From JBPCOB01 sp051000715 (GTDB lineage: Bacteria; Actinomycetota; Actinomycetes; JALYNC01): a stretch of 6,771 bases of DNA. How positions within the stretch are numbered: position 1 is the first letter of the stretch; every line of letters begins with the position of its first letter. Below are positions 5,845 to 6,771 of the stretch, in pieces. The stretch lies in assembly GCA_051000715.1 (NCBI GenBank), contig JBPCOB010000215.1, positions 1 to 6,771 of the forward strand, given 5' to 3'. Both the position numbers and the translations under genes were made by a program. The notes under the pieces are model-generated. The model saw nothing but the letters and a program-made list of their open reading frames with translations. It was not told the origin of the DNA and did not search any database.

Positions 5845-6560
5845 CCGCGCTGCTCGAAGTGACCGACCTCCGGGTCGCCTACGGCAAGATCGAGGCGGTC
5901 AAGGGCATCAGCTTCACCGTCGAGGCCGGCCAGGTGGTGACCCTGATCGGCACCAACGGTGCCGGCAAGACAACGACGTTGCGCACGCTGTCCGGGTTGC
6001 TGCGACCGCGGACCGGCGAGGTGCGGTTCGAGGGCGAGCGGATCGACGGCGAGGCGGCGCACCGCATCGTGGCGCGGGGGATGGCGCACGCGCCGGAGGG
6101 CCGGCACATCTTCCCGCTCATGACGATCGCCGAGAACCTCGAGCTCGGCGCCTACACCCGCTCGGACGGCACGGCGGGCGTCCGGGCCGACATCGACCGG
6201 GTCCACGACCTCTTCCCGGTGCTGGCCGAACGCCGCTCTCAGGCGGCCGGGACGCTGTCCGGCGGTGAGCAGCAGATGCTGGCGATCGGCCGGGCGCTGA
6301 TGAGCAAGCCGCGGCTGCTGATGCTCGACGAGCCGTCAATGGGCCTCTCACCCATCATGATGGAGAAGATCTTCACCACGGTGCGTGAGCTGCGTGAGCA
6401 GGGCACCACCATCCTGCTCGTCGAGCAGAACGCCTCGGCCGCGCTGTCGCTGGCCGACATCGGCTACGTGATCGAGATCGGCGCGATCGTGCTCTCCGGC
6501 ACCGGCCGGGACCTCCTGCGTGACGACAAGGTGCGCAAGGCCTATCTCGGCGAGGACTGA
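5841..6560 (+). CDS. livF: branched-chain amino acid-type ABC transporter ATP-binding protein LivF
   Basis: Second ATPase of the importer, expected to pair with LivG. The GTG start overlaps the livG stop (GTGA). An in-frame TGA at 5799-5801 and the absence of any other start codon after it leave this GTG as the only possible start; the ribosome site is weak (GGGCGAG). The product is 239 residues, the usual LivF size. Walker A is GTNGAGKTT (37-45). The Q-loop position has the LivF-type APEGRHIFP (84-92) with Glu instead of Gln. The signature is LSGGEQQ (139-145), Walker B is LLMLDEP with Glu164, and the switch region is VEQN (194-197) with Gln in place of the usual His. These replacements are typical of LivF and do not indicate a broken gene. 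Last gene of the cluster. Confidence 0.96.
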   Translation: MTALLEVTDLRVAYGKIEAVKGISFTVEAGQVVTLIGTNGAGKTTTLRTLSGLLRPRTGEVRFEGERIDGEAAHRIVARGMAHAPEGRHIFPLMTIAENLELGAYTRSDGTAGVRADIDRVHDLFPVLAERRSQAAGTLSGGEQQMLAIGRALMSKPRLLMLDEPSMGLSPIMMEKIFTTVRELREQGTTILLVEQNASAALSLADIGYVIEIGAIVLSGTGRDLLRDDKVRKAYLGED

Positions 6561-6585
6561 GGCCGCTTCGACAATCAGCGCGGCC
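6561..6585. terminator. possible weak bidirectional terminator between livF and the DUF554 gene
   Basis: GGCCGC (6561-6566), directly after the livF stop, is complementary to GCGGCC (6580-6585), with a 13-nt loop. It lies in the 42-bp gap between two convergent genes, where a shared terminator is expected. The short stem, large loop and lack of a T run make it uncertain. Confidence 0.3.
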
Positions 6586-6602
6586 CCCGAACCGTCTGAG
6601 GG

Positions 6603-6771
6603 TCAGCGCAGCGCCGCCACCAGGGCGGCGAGAGCAGGTGCGATCAGCAGCGCCGGCAGGAGATCACCCACCGGGACGGGCTTGACCGCAAGCAGCCGGA
6701 GCGCCACACCAATCAACAGCAGCCCGCCGGTGGCGGTGACGGCGGCCACCAGCGCCGCGGGGAGCAGGCCC
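6603..6771 (-). CDS. DUF554 (YqgA/YdfK-like) membrane protein, C-terminal part only
   Basis: Read on the minus strand from the window edge to TGA at 6605-6603, the last 55 residues are visible. They include LVAAVTATGGLLLIGVALRL, then LLAVKPVPVGDLLPALLIAP, then LAALVAALR at the end. The pattern T-x-x-G-G-L-L-x-x-G-x-x-L-R-L-L followed by V-x-V-G-D-L-L-P-A-L is the usual C-terminus of DUF554 integral membrane proteins, whose function is not established. The gene points toward livF and so is not part of the importer operon. The start and most of the protein lie beyond the window. This was recognised from a short fragment by memory of the family, hence the moderate confidence. Confidence 0.78.
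   Translation of the reverse strand, partial: GLLPAALVAAVTATGGLLLIGVALRLLAVKPVPVGDLLPALLIAPALAALVAALR

Noticed and set aside
5841..6560. LivF as a defective ATPase because Q-loop Gln and H-loop His are replaced
   Set aside because: PEGR and VEQN at these positions are normal for LivF proteins; Walker A, signature and Walker B with Glu164 are intact.

Overview
The window comes from a high-GC actinobacterium. Support for this is the strong G/C bias at third codon positions, GTG and TTG starts, 4-bp start/stop overlaps, and the protein families present. A Micromonosporaceae-like source is a guess from general look, not something the sequence proves. Almost all of it is ordinary chromosomal core or transport content. 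I see no phage, transposon, CRISPR or defence genes.

Layout. (1) Positions 1-719, plus strand: a VIT1/CCC1-type iron/manganese transporter whose first codons lie before the window. (2) Positions 720-1011: non-coding DNA with a 73-nt tRNA gene, anticodon CAA (Leu), at 787-859, then a leader with two small hairpins. (3) Positions 1012-6560, plus strand: a complete branched-chain amino acid-type (HAAT/Liv) ABC importer in the order livJ-livH-livM-livG-livF. (4) Positions 6603-6771, minus strand: the C-terminal end of a DUF554 (YqgA/YdfK-like) membrane protein, convergent with livF.

How the genes work together. LivJ is a secreted lipoprotein that would capture a branched-chain amino acid or related amide/amino acid outside the membrane. 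LivH and LivM form the membrane channel, and LivG and LivF are the two ATPases that drive it. livH-livM (ATGA) and livG-livF (GTGA) overlap by 4 bp, and the livG ribosome site overlaps the livM stop, so livHMGF looks translationally coupled. livJ is set apart by a 114-nt spacer holding a perfect 15-bp hairpin. This arrangement would give much more binding protein than membrane and ATPase components. No dedicated regulator or catabolic enzyme lies in the window, so the exact substrate cannot be fixed.

Most worth a second look: the tRNA, which has leucine-type features (CAA anticodon, A73, a leucine-like D arm) but a 5-nt variable loop instead of the long arm expected of bacterial tRNA-Leu; the chain of inverted repeats between livJ and livH, the last of which would hide the livH ribosome site; a 7-base inverted-repeat pair that recurs on both sides of livJ; and a LivM with about 210 extra, partly membrane-spanning N-terminal residues.
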